From NCBI GenBank assembly GCA_021613535.1, contig CP075496.1:8370001-8434000 (forward strand): 64,000 nucleotides of DNA, written 5' to 3'. Of this stretch, positions 20,881 to 34,298 are shown in pieces (position 1 is the stretch's first letter; the number at the start of each line of letters is the position of its first letter). Below the pieces are notes generated by a model. That model worked only from the letters and a program-made list of their open reading frames with translations, did no database searches and was not told the DNA's origin. The DNA comes from Adineta vaga (taxonomy: Eukaryota > Rotifera). The translations under genes and the position numbers were made by a program.

Positions 20881-23797
20881 TTAGGGACAAAGAGCTTTCG
20901 AACGACGAATGATAACACGAGTATCAATTGGAAATGAGAGATGATCACCAAGTTTCAGTGAATTTTGTTGTTGATCATGTTCATATACCAAAGGAACAGA
21001 ATTATGATGATCTTGCGCACTGATAACAACATCATAGTTCTCATTGCCAATGCTTAAATCAATAGAAAACCCTTGATATTTTATACCATGAAAAGCAAGT
21101 TTTTTTGCTTGGCTCGGCAGATGACCACGAGGTTGAAATTCTAATTGTTCTAAAGATAAACGAATACCACCATAACCGAATAGTACTGCCTGTAAAAATC
21201 CACCAGCACCTGTGATAAAATTTACTGCACCAACACCAGATCGAGCTTCTGTCCATACCTATTACAGAGAATAACAAGAATAAAACACGAAGGATATGAG
21301 AACTATGCAAAACTAACATTAAATGGCGGTCGAACATAGGTTTCATAGGAACGACGAAATAATTGTTGAGCTTTTTCAAAATCACCTAATTCAAGAAATC
21401 CAATGGAATGCATTGACCATGTCATAGCTGGTCCATCATCACGTGTCAAATGTTCATATGCTAAGAGATCATTTCGTCTTACTTCCTTACTCATTGGCCA
21501 CATCAATGGAAATCCTAATAGGACAACATCTGCTTGTTTGATCGTTGTATTTTCTAAATAAAATAAAAAACAAAGAAATAGATTTCTTTTGTGAGATTTA
21601 TTCTAATCAATTTATTTACTTAAATCAAAGTTTTCATATTCGAGATGATTGTTAGTTGAATTATCAAATGGGAAATGTAAATTAGATGCAATGTCCAGCC
21701 ATGTTTGAGGTAGATTCTTATCTGTGATACAACTAACATGATCAGCTAATCGAATAGAAAGTGATGCAACTGCATTAGTAAATACAGAATTATTTTTGAA
21801 TGGTTGAGCATCTTCATCAGGTGGTAAAACAGCTTGAGAAAAGCAATAAAGAAAAAAATCCAATTTATTATCAAATGGAAACTTACTCAATATTTCATAT
21901 TGTTTTTTCTCATTATTATAGATCGCTCTTGAACTCCAAAATCGAGCTGTTTCATAAATAAGTTCACCACCTAATTCATTCATTAACCACTGACGATTGC
22001 CTGTCACTGCAATATATTGTCTTGCTGCAAATGCAATATCACCTGTAATATGCATTTGATAGAGACGAACTTCTGGACAACAATCAGGTGTAACATCAAC
22101 ACCTGTTCTTGCACTTTCCCATGGAAATCTTACATAAAATAAATACATAATCACAAAATTAAGAATGCATTAAATACCTCCATCCTTCATAACCAAATAG
22201 CTTAGCATTATCAGAAGCAGAATCACGTAAAGCGATTCGATACGATAATATTTCTTTGGCTAATCTAAAGCAAATAATTAAACAAAACAATCCAATTCTT
22301 CTCTACAATGTTTGCATACTAACGTTGGATAGAAAAGAAGTACTGATGGAAACATCCATGTTTCTGTATCCCAAAATGAATGACCACCATAATCTTCGCC
22401 CAAAAGACCACCACGTGACAGACTACCTGGACTTAAACCATAGAATTGTTTATGTTCACTTTGAGTCGCTAATGGTGGAAGAGAACTTAGAATATAATAA
22501 AAAGCTGAATTAATTTGTCGTTGTAATTCGTCATCTCCAGTAACATGTATATGTCCATTAGACCAAACATCATTCCATCGAGATACATGTGATGATAATA
22601 CGGTATTGGGTTGTCGTTCTTCTGTTGCTATTGATAATATAATCATACTTATTTGTTTTTAAATTTACAAAGTTATAATTACCCAAATCAAAACTTCGCT
22701 TAGCTCGTGATTGATTCTCATCGATAGAAGTGACGAAAAGATATGTTCGAGTTGTTTCATCTTTATCAATTTCTAATCCATCGACAGGTATTGGTGTATA
22801 ATAAACAAATACAGACAATGGTTCGTTTTGAAATTGATTATTTTCTACTTGACGTGTTTTACCGGATAAAAGACTACAGAATATATACAGTCAAAATAGA
22901 TTTTAATCCATTACATACCACTTACATATATTCTTGTTCCCGATGTTCCACTTCTTTAAAATCAATATCAATACTTGTAAGTTGTTCAGCTACATCAATA
23001 GGTACATGAATATTCTTTCCTGAAAGAAATTTTTATCTTTAAATTAATCGAGAGTTTTAATAGAACCTGTAGATTTCAATCGAGTAAGTACGACATGAGC
23101 TAGTAATAATTCGGTATATTCTTGAGAAGCAAAAAGACATCGTTCAATTCGTATTTCATCATTTTCAAGTGTTTCAGTAAATGTTCCTAAGAATAGCATA
23201 AGAGAATGGAAAGAATTATTTTAATACAGAATACAAAACATCGTACCAGATGAAACATTCAACGTATATAAAGCTGAAGATGGATCTATTTGAAATTGCC
23301 AATTAAGTGTACTTGGAATTCGTGCACGATGACTGGTACCTTATATGAAAAAAAATTATAGAAGGAAAACAAAGTCACAAATAAAGATATTAAACAAACC
23401 ATTATCACCATTGTAAAGACCGTTCATATAGATAAAATCACTGAATACTACGGTAGCGATATGACCATTTCCAATATATGGTAGTATACGAAAATCGAGT
23501 GACGAACCATTCGAAGGTAATCTATATGTATATTATTATATTGAACCATATTTATTAAAAAAATTATGCTTACGTATTTGTACTAAATGTTGTAACAGAA
23601 TTAGAATGATCAATCGGAGCTGTTCGAATAAGAATTAATACTGTTGAAATCAATAAGAGAAAAAATAACATGATGATAGATACAATGATAAGTCGTATTT
23701 TGATGCTGTTGTTTTTATGCTCATAACGAGGATTAACATATAAATTATCTGTAAATAGTAATCCTTGAAGAGACTCACACTCATTATTCAACGACAT
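20881..23797 (-). CDS. PGGHG: GH65 glucosidase, PGGHG/ATHL1-like, membrane-anchored
   Basis: Eleven exons: 23797-23574, 23521-23400, 23339-23247, 23186-23067, 23019-22926, 22873-22683, 22627-22324, 22264-22178, 22128-21620, 21553-21318 and 21258-20881. All junctions are in phase and give 785 aa. Family marks are GNGHIATVVFSDFIYMNGLYNG near the N terminus, EDYGGHSFWDTETWMFPSVL at the catalytic barrel, RFPWESARTG, the HITGDIAFAARQYIAVTG helix and the C-terminal GAGGFLQAVLFGYGG. The human homologue (about 737 aa) removes glucose from glucosyl-galactosyl-hydroxylysine in collagen; fungal relatives cleave trehalose. Unlike the human enzyme, exon 1 encodes a strong transmembrane helix (IIVSIIMLFFLLLISTVLIL, about residues 36-58), suggesting a type II membrane enzyme with the catalytic domain outside or in the lumen. 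Confidence 0.88.
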
Positions 23798-24861
23798 TTG
23801 TATACAATCAGAATAATAATATTGTTTTCTAAATCCGTTGATCTTGTAAGAAAATTAATCCTATACCATCGTGTGGTTTAAGTAAGTGATAGATGAAATA
23901 CATAAACACATGATGGATATAACGAACAGAAAAATACTTTTTCTTGTCTATTCTTATTAGAGAATACATAGAACGTATCTCTTCTTGTCGTATACGACTG
24001 TTGTAGAGATTTTTTTCTTCCAAACTTATAAGCTATGTGTTACTGTATCAATAGATTTTCCATATGTGATATTACTTTGTTTGCTTAGATATCGAGCAAC
24101 TGTGCAGAATACATACAAGAGTTTTAATGTAAGAAAGTGGATATAAGAATTGAACAGTATTCAACATTCAAATGAGTTGATCGTCATGAAATTATTTTCC
24201 ATTTTGAAAAAATAGAGTTTTTGTAGTTTAGAAACTCGTACTCAAGAGGAAAATCGATATATACATACGATTGCATATGTATTCCCATCTGATCACAAAT
24301 CATTTTTATGATAGAGAAGCATTTTAGTACACCAAAAAGAGATATTCATCAATCACAGCCTTTCTGATTATCTATCATCTTAATTTCTATTTATGAAACA
24401 AGATATAGATAACCAGATTTCTATTAGATTGTTTTACATATTCAACAAGAGAAAATATTCTCCTTGAGTTATAGAACAAAGATGATTGAATTCTGTGTAT
24501 GTTTTTTTCTACCTTCATTTCCTTGTCGTTCTGAAGATAGATAAATGATTTCTCTTGAATTACTATTCCGTCTTTCTTTTTCATGCCAATTATCTTGATG
24601 TAATCAACAATGTTCTACTACAGAACATTCATCCTGGAAAGAGAACAGTTCGCTCTTTCTCAACTGTATCACTTAGTTTCAAGCTTTGTACGAGAATACA
24701 ATTATAGAATCTCATCGTCAACAGATTTTATTCGAAACACCAGAAAATTTTATTGGAATGAAAGAAAAAGATCAATAAACAGGAAAAATGTATCTGATTA
24801 AATTATAACAATGGTAAAGATTAACTAATGAGACATAAATATTTGTAATAATAATATACTA
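23798..24861. other. Intergenic, no gene seen
   Basis: About 1 kb between two minus-strand genes: upstream of the GH65 gene and downstream of the glycosyltransferase-like gene. Short open frames (60-65 codons) have no recognisable content. Confidence 0.4.
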
Positions 24862-26135
24862 TTAACCCTTGCACATTTTTTCGCAAGTTAAATCACCAAA
24901 AAATGGTATTAATTTCATCTTTTGAACTTTTCGTACAGATGAAATCATATCATCTATTGCATAGGTTTTATTGGGCCCATACGGTGATTTCATAATCGAA
25001 TCATGAATTGATTGCCGTCGTGAAGCTTGATGACCAAATCTCCACTCGGATGTTGCACTAATCATATGATAAAAAACAGCATTACTGTTATTAAATGGTG
25101 AAAAGAAAATTTCTGGTCCACATTTATCACATGGAGAAAAATTGCTTTTAATCCATTGAATATCATTATCAATTGAACCCCAAAAAAGATTTGTATCACG
25201 TCCGAGGAAAATTGTTTCTTTCATCCATGAAAATGATGCATTTTCATATTTTAAAAAATATTCAATTGTTTTACCACCGGAATCATAAGCTTGACCGTGA
25301 CGCAGCGTTTGTGATACATCAAAATTATCAATTGTATCGTATAATTGTGGTGCTAAACAAATAAATCCAATCCAACAGAAACGTGCAAATAATGCTGGAT
25401 GTTTTCGACAAACAATATCACGAGAATTTAATAATGTTGTCGAATCAAATGGACTTAATGGAAAAACATCACCATCCAGTAGAAGAATAGCAGTATTATT
25501 GCCAAGATAACGTTTTGCTCGTTGATCAATAGCCCAATTTACTACATTGGTATTTCATCGGATCCACCAGCGTTAGGTTTGTGTTTTTCAGTTGGAAAAC
25601 TATGCAGTTCAGCTTTATGAACCATAGCAACATTATGCATTTCTGCTGATAAAGATCCATCAACAAATAATTCAATAGCAACTAAATCTGTAGCAAGTTT
25701 TCGAATAAGATATAATTGTAGATCAGCTAGAACATGATGTTGAGTATGAAAAAGAAAGACAGCCAAAGTACTTGTTACACCATTATTACTATAAAGACGT
25801 GAAGTTGAAGGAGGTCTTTCGACTAGTAATAATGCTGGATCTAGAGTAGTTGGCCGAGCTGTGGATGCAGTAGTAGTAGTTGATGGAATATGTTTAATAA
25901 TAGTTGTCATATTCATCAAATAATATGAAGTATTAGCAATGATGGTAGTATTAGAAATAGCCATAAACAAATTGATGATTCGACTTCGATTAAAAATTTG
26001 ATAAAATACTTGAAAGGTATTTCGGAATTCATTACGATTGATTTGAAATAGTACATAATAAAATATAAAAGTAAATAATAATAATAATGCTGTTAATTTC
26101 AGATAACTATGACTACTGCCTTCCATCTGAAACAT
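24862..26135 (-). pseudogene. Glycosyltransferase-like type II membrane protein with a 1-base frame break
   Basis: One long exon runs from ATG 26135 to TAA 24862. The length is one base short of a multiple of three, and the frame switches near 25546: the first frame ends just after GGSDEIP, and the next frame continues with NVVNWAIDQRAKRYLG. One missing A in the AA run of CCAATG explains it and would give about 424 aa. The N terminus is a signal anchor (LTALLLLFTFIFYYVLFQI) with a Thr/Ser-rich stem. The core has AILLLDGDVFPL, a DxD-like metal site, and conserved cysteines (SPCDKC, LTCEKMC). This suggests a Golgi or ER glycosyltransferase-like protein of a type frequent in rotifers, but the donor and acceptor are unknown. 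It could be an intact gene with a sequencing error. Confidence 0.6.
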
Positions 26136-29100
26136 AATGGGTTAAAAAAGAATAATTTTACCAAACTAGTTTAATCATCATGTTATTAATTATTCTCTCT
26201 AATAATCAATTTGATTCTAGACTATTTTAGAAGCATTTTTTTAAATTATTTTATTAAATTATTCTAAAAAATTAAGATACTGATAGAAAAATTTTACTAG
26301 AGTACATACCGATCGCATCGATGTTGTGATTTTATGCAAGACATACAATACCTGAGCAAATAAGAACTGCCAAAAACGCGTGAAATCGCTAAGAAAGTTC
26401 TGTCCGTTTTTATGTCAACCACAGTCTCCGTTTGTCAACCAAAAACATCGCAAATAAATATTCATAAAAAAGAGAGATTTTTCTCACTGTTCAGAATGTG
26501 ATCGTGGTTGGGTGAAAGTTTTAGAAGAAAATGACTGTTTACCCGCACACAAACGCTCAACATGAGGCGTGAGAACTCCTATTAACGAAAACTTTTCATG
26601 TTTGCGTGCAAAAACTGAAATATTAGTGTTTACACGGCCATTTATTTCCATAAACGCGTAGACAATCAAAAGTATCACTTTTCGAGCGTGAACACGCGTT
26701 TTCCCAAATTCTTGTCTGTTTGGGTACTAATGCTTTGGAACATGACAAAAATCTAACATAACAAATTCTAACTATAACATATTTGTTGTACAATAAAATG
26801 GCCGATAGATTTTCGTTTGAAGTATTTAGATGCATTGCATCACCAAAGAGAATCTGCTGTGAAAAATCGCGAAGCAAGTGATGCATACTTAATCGTTCTA
26901 AAGATCATTTAATCATAAAGATGCCATTTTTCATGTACGGAAAAAAACTATCGCAAATCATCGCATCAAAGCCATAGAAAATAAAAAAAATAGCGATAAT
27001 TTCAATGCGAACTGTTCTCTATATTATAGATTAAGAGTAGACAAGCATAGGTTCACGAACTCCATTTAAATGGACTAAAGAACTGTTCAAACAGTTCTTT
27101 TTAATAAACAGAACAATGTTACTCACCACCCGAAAGTATTATTTTTCGGCTTTTGAAATTGGTCGGATGTCGACTAGGTAGTGGCTTGAGTTTTGATTGA
27201 TCCGTTGTCTCTATATGAAGTAAACCATATTTCTTTGACTACGATGTTTGTCTCACTTCGTATAAACCATCAAGATGCCGTATAGAGTTCAATTTTTTTC
27301 AATAGCTGATCAGTTCTGAACTAGAACTGAGCTTTGTCGATCCCTATAATAGATTGCTCTTATCATTATTTGTTTTATGTTGAATCTATCTATGATATTT
27401 TGTATGTTTTTTTAGACAGAATAAGTTGTTCTTTCACTACTATCTTATATTGACAATGAGCTTACTACAGAGGAAAGAAAAGATTGAACTATGTGTATTT
27501 ATTCTTCCATAATATTTATATTGATATATTTTATATTGTCTCACGTTCAGTATTACGGTGTATTCTATGCTAGAGAATGATGGTGTTAAAAGCCAACAAA
27601 TTTTCTGTTGTCTTTTTGGAAAATAGATAATAGTTAATATTAACAATATGTAAGATTTTACAAAGAAAGCAAATCAGTAATTACGAGAATAGTATTTCTG
27701 ATATTAATTAAAAATCCTAACTTGAATCATGTATGATTTCGGTACGAAATACTTCTGTAAGTTTACTAAACGAGATTGAAGTAAAACTGATCATTTTTTT
27801 AAACAATTTTTATCGTAATTATGCGTGGCTAAGTCCAATTTTTGTCGTGATAGAAAACGTGTGCTGTAACGTTCGTCAATCAGTCGTCGGGATGTCAATG
27901 ATATTCCTCTTGTATTCTCATTAACTATATTGTGTTTATTAATCACCTTGGTCTTCTCCTCTATTTCTATGTTTTTTTTCATGCTCGTATAGATACAAAT
28001 GAAATACTGTAAGATTATGATGAACATCATCTTTTCGTTACACTTTTCTAGCTAATTCTACAATTAATTCCATCTAAAAACATATATTGTTCATTCCTTA
28101 CCCTTTCTTTTTGTTTCAATATAAGATAGTTATAATATTCTCTTGTAGTCAGGTCTACTAACGATATGATCGAACTAGAAAAGTTTTGAGTAAATGAAAT
28201 GTCAAACTGTTGATCCTCAATTTCTTTTCAGATGTTTGCTTATCATCATAAACTATTTCTCAATGTCTATTTCAATACATTTGTAATAACACATATGAAT
28301 CATTATTTTGAAATAGGAAGATTATTTTTAAAATGAGAAAACTATAACTACATAGATCGAATTCTTTATTCAATTGTTAAACTTACAAGTCATGTCTATT
28401 TTTCATAAACAATCTTATTCAATTGCATTTTGTCTTTGATTGTTTTCAAATAGTATCTGAGTAACTTTCTGAGGTTATAAAGGAAAAAATTCTATCATAG
28501 TTATCGTATATAGGCAAACAAAATGTGTAATATGAGCAAAAAAGAGTAAAGTATATTACTTTTTTCTTTTTAAATATATGAAATATAGAGAGAAAAAAAC
28601 GAGTTTACTAGAAAATATATACATTAGAATAATATATATCTGTGTGTGTGTGTTCTCTTGTCACTTTTTTAAAGCTCATTATTTTAAAGTCAGAGAAAAG
28701 AAAAGGACATTTGTATATCATGAAATTAGAGTACGCTTCATATTACAGACGAATGCAACTCATCAAAATAATGATATTTTTTTATTTTTCTTTGTTAAAA
28801 TATTTGATGTTTATAAACTAAAGAAAAATGGAATCAATTAAAGATCACTTCACAAACGTCAATCTTACTTCATAAAAACGGCGATGCTTTCATTTTATAA
28901 TTTGTTATTAAGTATTTCAAAGCTGTACACTCTTTATAAGATGTCACATCCACTGATGTTGATCTTTCAAATAAACGGTATATACAAACTTTGTGTTTTT
29001 TTCAAAAGATATTCATGATAAAGATAGTCTTGTTTACTATTGTTATTTTCTATAACAGTTTTTCAAATTGATACTTAAAAATAAATTGTTTTTTTTTTAA

Positions 29101-29394
29101 ATTAAAACAGCATATTGTTTATTCTGCGTAACAAGTAAGGAAACAATATGTAAAGAGAGTAGAAATTTATGTTGTTATGTATTAATAGCGATGATTGAAC
29201 TATGAATCTGAACGTTATACGACAAAAATTAGATATAAAATACATTCTTTTTATTGTCGGAGTAGACGTGTTAACTATAAAAATAGAGACTAGTTGTTTT
29301 TTATCATCAATGTTTACTGATATTAATATACTTACGAAAGATAACGAATGATATTTTACAGTACTTTCATCTGTCTGTTTCAAATACAGAAAGA
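26136..29394. other. Large gene-free stretch (3.2 kb)
   Basis: No credible gene on either strand; open frames are short and AT-driven. It contains the palindrome cluster at 27061-27330 and some GTGAGT-like splice donors on the minus strand near 27130, perhaps a remnant of a decayed gene. It ends at the second SDR copy. Confidence 0.5.
27061..27330. repeat. Cluster of short perfect palindromes
   Basis: Three close structures are seen: TCCATTTAAATGGA (27061-27074, perfect palindrome); an 11-bp stem with 2-bp loop at 27077-27100 (AAAGAACTGTT / AACAGTTCTTT); and an 8-bp stem at 27310-27330 (TCAGTTCT / AGAACTGA). A further GAACTGTTC string lies near 27009. They could be hairpins, binding sites or remains of a small transposable element. 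Confidence 0.4.
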
Positions 29395-30369
29395 ATGTTG
29401 ATATACATCATATTCATTTTTACCATTGTTATCAGTTATAAAATCTGTCAATACTATTTTCTATCACCAAATATCAATCCAACTGGTAAATATGTATTAA
29501 TTAGTGGTTGTGATACTGGTTTTGGTCATGGATTAGCATTAGAATTAGATAAACAAGGTTTCAATGTTCTTGCTGGTATCTACAATCCAAATAATGAAGA
29601 AACACTAACAAAACTTCTCTCGTCACGTGCTATTGTATTTAAATTAGATATAACTAAACAAGAAGATATTAATGATGCTTATGAACTGATAAGTAATAAA
29701 ACAAAAGTATTGCATGGATTAGTGAATAATGCTGGAATCGGTTATGGTGGACTTATTGATTGGATTACGTTAGAATCTATGCGTAAAATGATGGATGTCA
29801 ATTTTTTTGGACATGTAGCTATGACGAAAAAGTTTTTATCATTACTCATTGCTAAACGTGATTCACGTGTAGTGAATATTTGTTCTGTTGGTGGTTATTT
29901 AGCAACATCTGGAATGGCTTCATATTGTTCTTCAAAGTTTGCTTTAGAAGCATTTTCTGATTGTCTTCGACGAGAAATGTCTGTATGGAATCTACGTGTT
30001 AGTATTATCGAACCAGGTTCTATGCAAACACCCATGACTGATGGACTCTTGAATTATGTAGATAATTTATGGAATGAATTATCAACTGATGTTAAACAAC
30101 GATGGGGCGAAGACTTCTATAAATATTCAGTCCAACATTTTGTTTCTCATGGTTTAATGAAACGAGCAGAAAATCCTAAGAAAGTTATTAATGCACTTAA
30201 ACATGCTGTAATGAATACTAAACCATGGACACGCTATCGTCCAGGATTACAATCACCTTTATTTTTTCCATTATCATTAGGACCAACATGGTTAGTGGAT
30301 CCAATTTTAGCCATAGCATTACGTTCACCTAATCCACCAACTGGTCTACGTTATCAAATGCAAAATTAA
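29395..30369 (+). CDS. Short-chain dehydrogenase/reductase, copy 2
   Basis: A single-exon 324-aa paralogue of the gene at 13487. The N-terminal anchor is different in sequence (MLIYIIFIFTIVISYKICQ), but from residue 23 (SPNINPTGKYVLISG) the first 53 residues are almost the same, then similarity falls and rises again. Cofactor motif SGCDTGFG, NNAG, the catalytic Ser in NICSVGGY and the pair YCSSK are intact, so it should be active. Differences cluster in the substrate-facing parts (GYGGLIDWITLES versus GACGYIDWVTVDS; the loop after the IIEPG motif), so substrate preference may differ. It stands alone, with gene-free DNA upstream. Confidence 0.9.
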   Translation: MLIYIIFIFTIVISYKICQYYFLSPNINPTGKYVLISGCDTGFGHGLALELDKQGFNVLAGIYNPNNEETLTKLLSSRAIVFKLDITKQEDINDAYELISNKTKVLHGLVNNAGIGYGGLIDWITLESMRKMMDVNFFGHVAMTKKFLSLLIAKRDSRVVNICSVGGYLATSGMASYCSSKFALEAFSDCLRREMSVWNLRVSIIEPGSMQTPMTDGLLNYVDNLWNELSTDVKQRWGEDFYKYSVQHFVSHGLMKRAENPKKVINALKHAVMNTKPWTRYRPGLQSPLFFPLSLGPTWLVDPILAIALRSPNPPTGLRYQMQN

Positions 30370-31006
30370 TTTCAAATAATTTGAATGTAAAGCAAAAAGA
30401 GAAAAATTTGTCATATTTTCTAAGTAATAGAACGTTTGTTAAATTAAAATAGAGAATAATAGAAAACGATTCTAATCTTATGCATCGTCAGAAAAGACTT
30501 ATTCAATATATAATGTTTAAAAATCCAATTTGTTTTTTGAAACATAACACGTAAAATCTGTGATCTTTAGTTAAATCAATCATTGATACAACTTGTAACA
30601 TCATCATCATCATCAACATCAACATCATCAATATAATTCATGGATATAAGATTCTCTTTTACATTGGTTTAAATTAAATCCTCGATTTAACAATGCAAAT
30701 AAGACAATATATATATACTCTTTCGTTTTTGTCATCCGAACATCTTCGTCATTTGTTAGAGGATTTATAAATATGCATCATCGTGTTCAATTAAACGAAT
30801 CTCTTCGTTCTTTTTTTCTTCATCATCATTATCTTCTTCTTCTTCTTCTTCTTCTTCCTTATCGTTTCTCATCGTTTCGATTCATTCAATTTGACTGAAT
30901 AAATAAAGACGACATGATGTTCGTGATGTAATCCATTGACATAGTAGCATAAGAGATTAAAGATGTATATACGAAATCGATGAACGAATCAAGTTGAGTC
31001 AGAACT
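30370..31006. other. Intergenic with trinucleotide repeats
   Basis: It contains a CAT/CAA trinucleotide run near 30601-30637, a TATATATATA string near 30710 and a CTT run near 30829-30856. It probably includes the promoter and 5' leader of the FERM gene. No coding frame is seen. Confidence 0.45.
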
Positions 31007-34000
31007 ATGATGAACTCATCATCAGCAACAAATTCATCTCTTTCATCCTTTTCTGATGAATGTGAAACTACTTTACCAGAAACGTCAGCACCACCGTCCA
31101 CTCAACCTTTGTCTACAATTAATACGTAAGTCTTCCTATATGTTAATTAAATAGTTAGAAATTATTCAAAAATCAAGGGCAATCAATGAGTGTGTAAGTG
31201 GAAAGAGACCTGTTCATAAAGTTGAACCCGTATTCAATACTGAAGCAACGAAAATACGTGTATTTCTTGAAGATGGATCTCTGGGTGAATATTTATTTGA
31301 AGAATTAACAACAGCAGAAGTAATTGAACATTAGTTGAATCTGTGAAATAATTATCTAATGTTTTCTTTCCAAAATTCTCTCTAGGAATTAGTCGAAAAA
31401 ATGGCTTTACGTCATAGTCTTGGTTCTGATATGCGTCGATATCGATTAACATTGAGTGAAGCAAAAGATGTGTCTTGGCGATCCATTCGATATATTCGAC
31501 CTCAACAAAAATTAAAAGAAGTATTATATCATTGAACTAAATTTGTTTTTCTAATATCCTATACAATTATTATTCTCATAGGTTGCTCAATGGTCGTGTA
31601 TAGTTACTACAACAATTTGTACATTACGTGTTGTTATTGTTCCTTCACAAACTGAAATCTTAGCAGATACAGAACCGATAACATTTACTTATTTATATCG
31701 ACAAGTAAATGACATAGACAATCATTATTTATTTTGTAACTTATGTCTTGTCTTTAAAGTGTATCAATGATTTCGTTCGAGAACGAGCTGGTAGTGAAAT
31801 AAATGTTGATATTGCTGTACAATTAATAGCACTTCTTATTCTTGATGAATCCTTATGTACTGGTATTCGAACGAATGTACTTGTCAAGTATGTTTCATTA
31901 TTTATTTTATTTTTAATCGATGAATTAACAAAGACTAAAAGATAGACGATCTTGGTTATTAAAACAATTACTACCACGTTCATTACTTGATCAATTTTCA
32001 TTAAAACAATTAATTAATCGTGTACGAAATCATCTTCAAAATACTCATGATGCTACTCAAATGAGTGTAGCAAGACAATTTGTAACGATATTCTCAGAAA
32101 ATACACGATCGTTTGCAGGAAAATTATTTCCTGTAAAATTTCCAGTAAGAATCAATTTGTTGTTGTACATAATTGGATTTGGATTTCTAATATCATTAGG
32201 ATAAACATCGAGATTCAATATTACTTGTTGGACCACGACATCCAGTAGCCATTCTTGATCAAGCCAGACGAGTTAGTTCACCTGTAAGTTCTAGAATTGA
32301 TTCAAAATTTCTGGAAGACTAATTCAAGAAAATATAGAAACATAACAAGAGAGCTTACAATTTTCTATTGAATCATGATACTTAGTTTTTACGTAATTAA
32401 ACTGAACATATATTCTATCATTATGGATGTTACTCTAGGTTATTACATTAGTTTCTGCTTGGTCACATCTTTCTCGTGTTATTGTCAAACAATATCGAAA
32501 TGGTGTAGCTGTTCGTTTAATAACCATTCCTCGAACAACTACAACACTCGATGATATATCTCTTCTTCAACAAGAAATTTCTTTTCTAATTCATACAAAT
32601 CTACTCAATGATTTAATGACATTCATTGAAGGTTATTCACAATTAGAATCCTCAAATTTTCCACTAGCAATTGAACGTATATCACATATAAGTAAATCAC
32701 CATCATCAATAATAAATAAATCTCAAACAACAAAATCATCAAATGAGAGTCCAACTGACTCATCATGTCGATCACCATTTGTACAACGAATATTAAATAA
32801 TAAGAAACATCATCGAACGTATACATTAAGAAGACAAAAACAGACGCCACCAGATAGTCCATCTTTATTTGAAATAACACGACAATTTTTTACACGAAAT
32901 CCTACGAAAACTACTGATCTTGATGAACAAGAAACGATTTCAAATGTTCCTAATCGTACAACACTTGTTACATGGCGATCAATAGCTGATACTCACACAA
33001 CGACACCACCACCTCCACCTGTTCTTTATCGAACGGTTATCGATGTGAAACAAAGAGGTAGAAATTCATTGCACAATAATCAGAGATTTATCATCAAATT
33101 TTCTATTTAAAGGACAAAACGTATCGATTAGTGACGATGATGATGATGATGATGAAGCACCTGATATAATTGGTATGTATTTTATCTTTGAATATTTTGA
33201 AAAAGATTTGTTTCAGTTTTTACTCGAAATTGTTCTTTCTTTTTTGTTCTTCGGCTTAATCAAATTTACTTGGTCGATACTATGTATAACCTTTACTAAT
33301 AAATATTTGAATTTGATTCAAATAGAATTCAATAGACATCTATACAACTATTTGAAAAAGTATATTTATTTATTTCTTTTTTCTTTATTAGATCTGACAA
33401 CATCGTATGGCTATTATGGTTGTCTTAGTTTTCCTATTCGACCACCATCACCATTTGCTGATGGTCTTGTTTGGTCACAAATGACAGATCAACGTAATGA
33501 AGTCGAAAGAGAAGAAGAAGGAGAAGAAGAAGAAGATACGAATGGAATTGTTGTGTGGTCACCCTCAACAAAACAATTATCTGTTCATTATAATACTAAT
33601 AATAATAACAATAATATTCCCTCGCCTTCACCCACATCATCAGGTATCGGTGGTACATGGAAACGTACATTAGATAGAATTTTAAAACGTACGAAATTAC
33701 GAAAAGGTAATGTAAAATACTTATTGAAAAATTAAACTCATTCTTTCAATATTGATAGATCCAGTCATGCATGTCTATGATTTCGATATGAATGATGATT
33801 CAATGATATCGCGTCATCCAAACAAACATGTTCATTGGATTGATGATAATGATGCTATATTACAAGCTTGTCATCGTTTTGTTGAACATTTAAAAGTCTT
33901 TGTACAAAATGTTATTCATGATACAAATGAAGAAATTCATTTAAAAAATTGTCAACTATCATTGGATGAATTACAGATGTTAACAGATTGTTCTGAATTA

Positions 34001-34114
34001 AAACGAGCATTCGAAAAAACAATTCAATTAGCAAGAAAACATCAAAAAAATGAACTTCTTCAACAACAAACATTTCTAGCAAAATTAATCTCTCGTACTG
34101 TTCTCTCTTCTTGA
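31007..34114 (+). CDS. FERM-domain protein (FRMPD-like), 11 exons
   Basis: Exons: 31007-31125, 31178-31319, 31386-31520, 31582-31704, 31760-31887, 31946-32144, 32200-32283, 32439-33057, 33113-33172, 33392-33706, 33759-34114; all phases agree and give about 759 aa. The FERM lobes are recognisable: a ubiquitin-like F1 (TKIRVFLEDGSLGEYLFEEL), F2 (TYLYRQ then CINDFVRERAGSEINVDIAVQLIALLIL) and an F3/PH-like lobe (SILLVGPRHPVAIL, VITLVSAWSHLSRVIVKQY). After the FERM domain come a Ser/Pro-rich region with PPPPP, acidic runs (DDDDDDD and EEEGEEEEE) and a C-terminal helical region (about the last 100 aa). FERM proteins link membrane proteins or phosphoinositides to the cortical cytoskeleton. F2 looks most like the FRMPD group, but I see no PDZ domain. 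Two ATGs in a row start exon 1. Confidence 0.8.
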
Positions 34115-34298
34115 TTCTCTGCATACAATAATAATAATAAAAAAAACTGTGTATATAGGTTACTCTTTATTTTTTCGCTTTGATAAAAAAGAAACGAGTC
34201 AGGGAGAGAAAGAGCAAGGTCATAAAGCGGTCATTCTGATTCTATATACATTGATCATCAGTTCGCATATGATCAGTGTGTAGAAAGGGAGAAAAGAA

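Noticed and set aside
26484-26886. Overlapping minus-strand open frames in the gene desert
   Set aside because: No domain, no splice partners, composition random-like.
28578-28841. Plus-strand open frame of 87 codons
   Set aside because: Phe/Lys/Tyr-rich reading of AT-rich DNA without recognisable content or neighbours.
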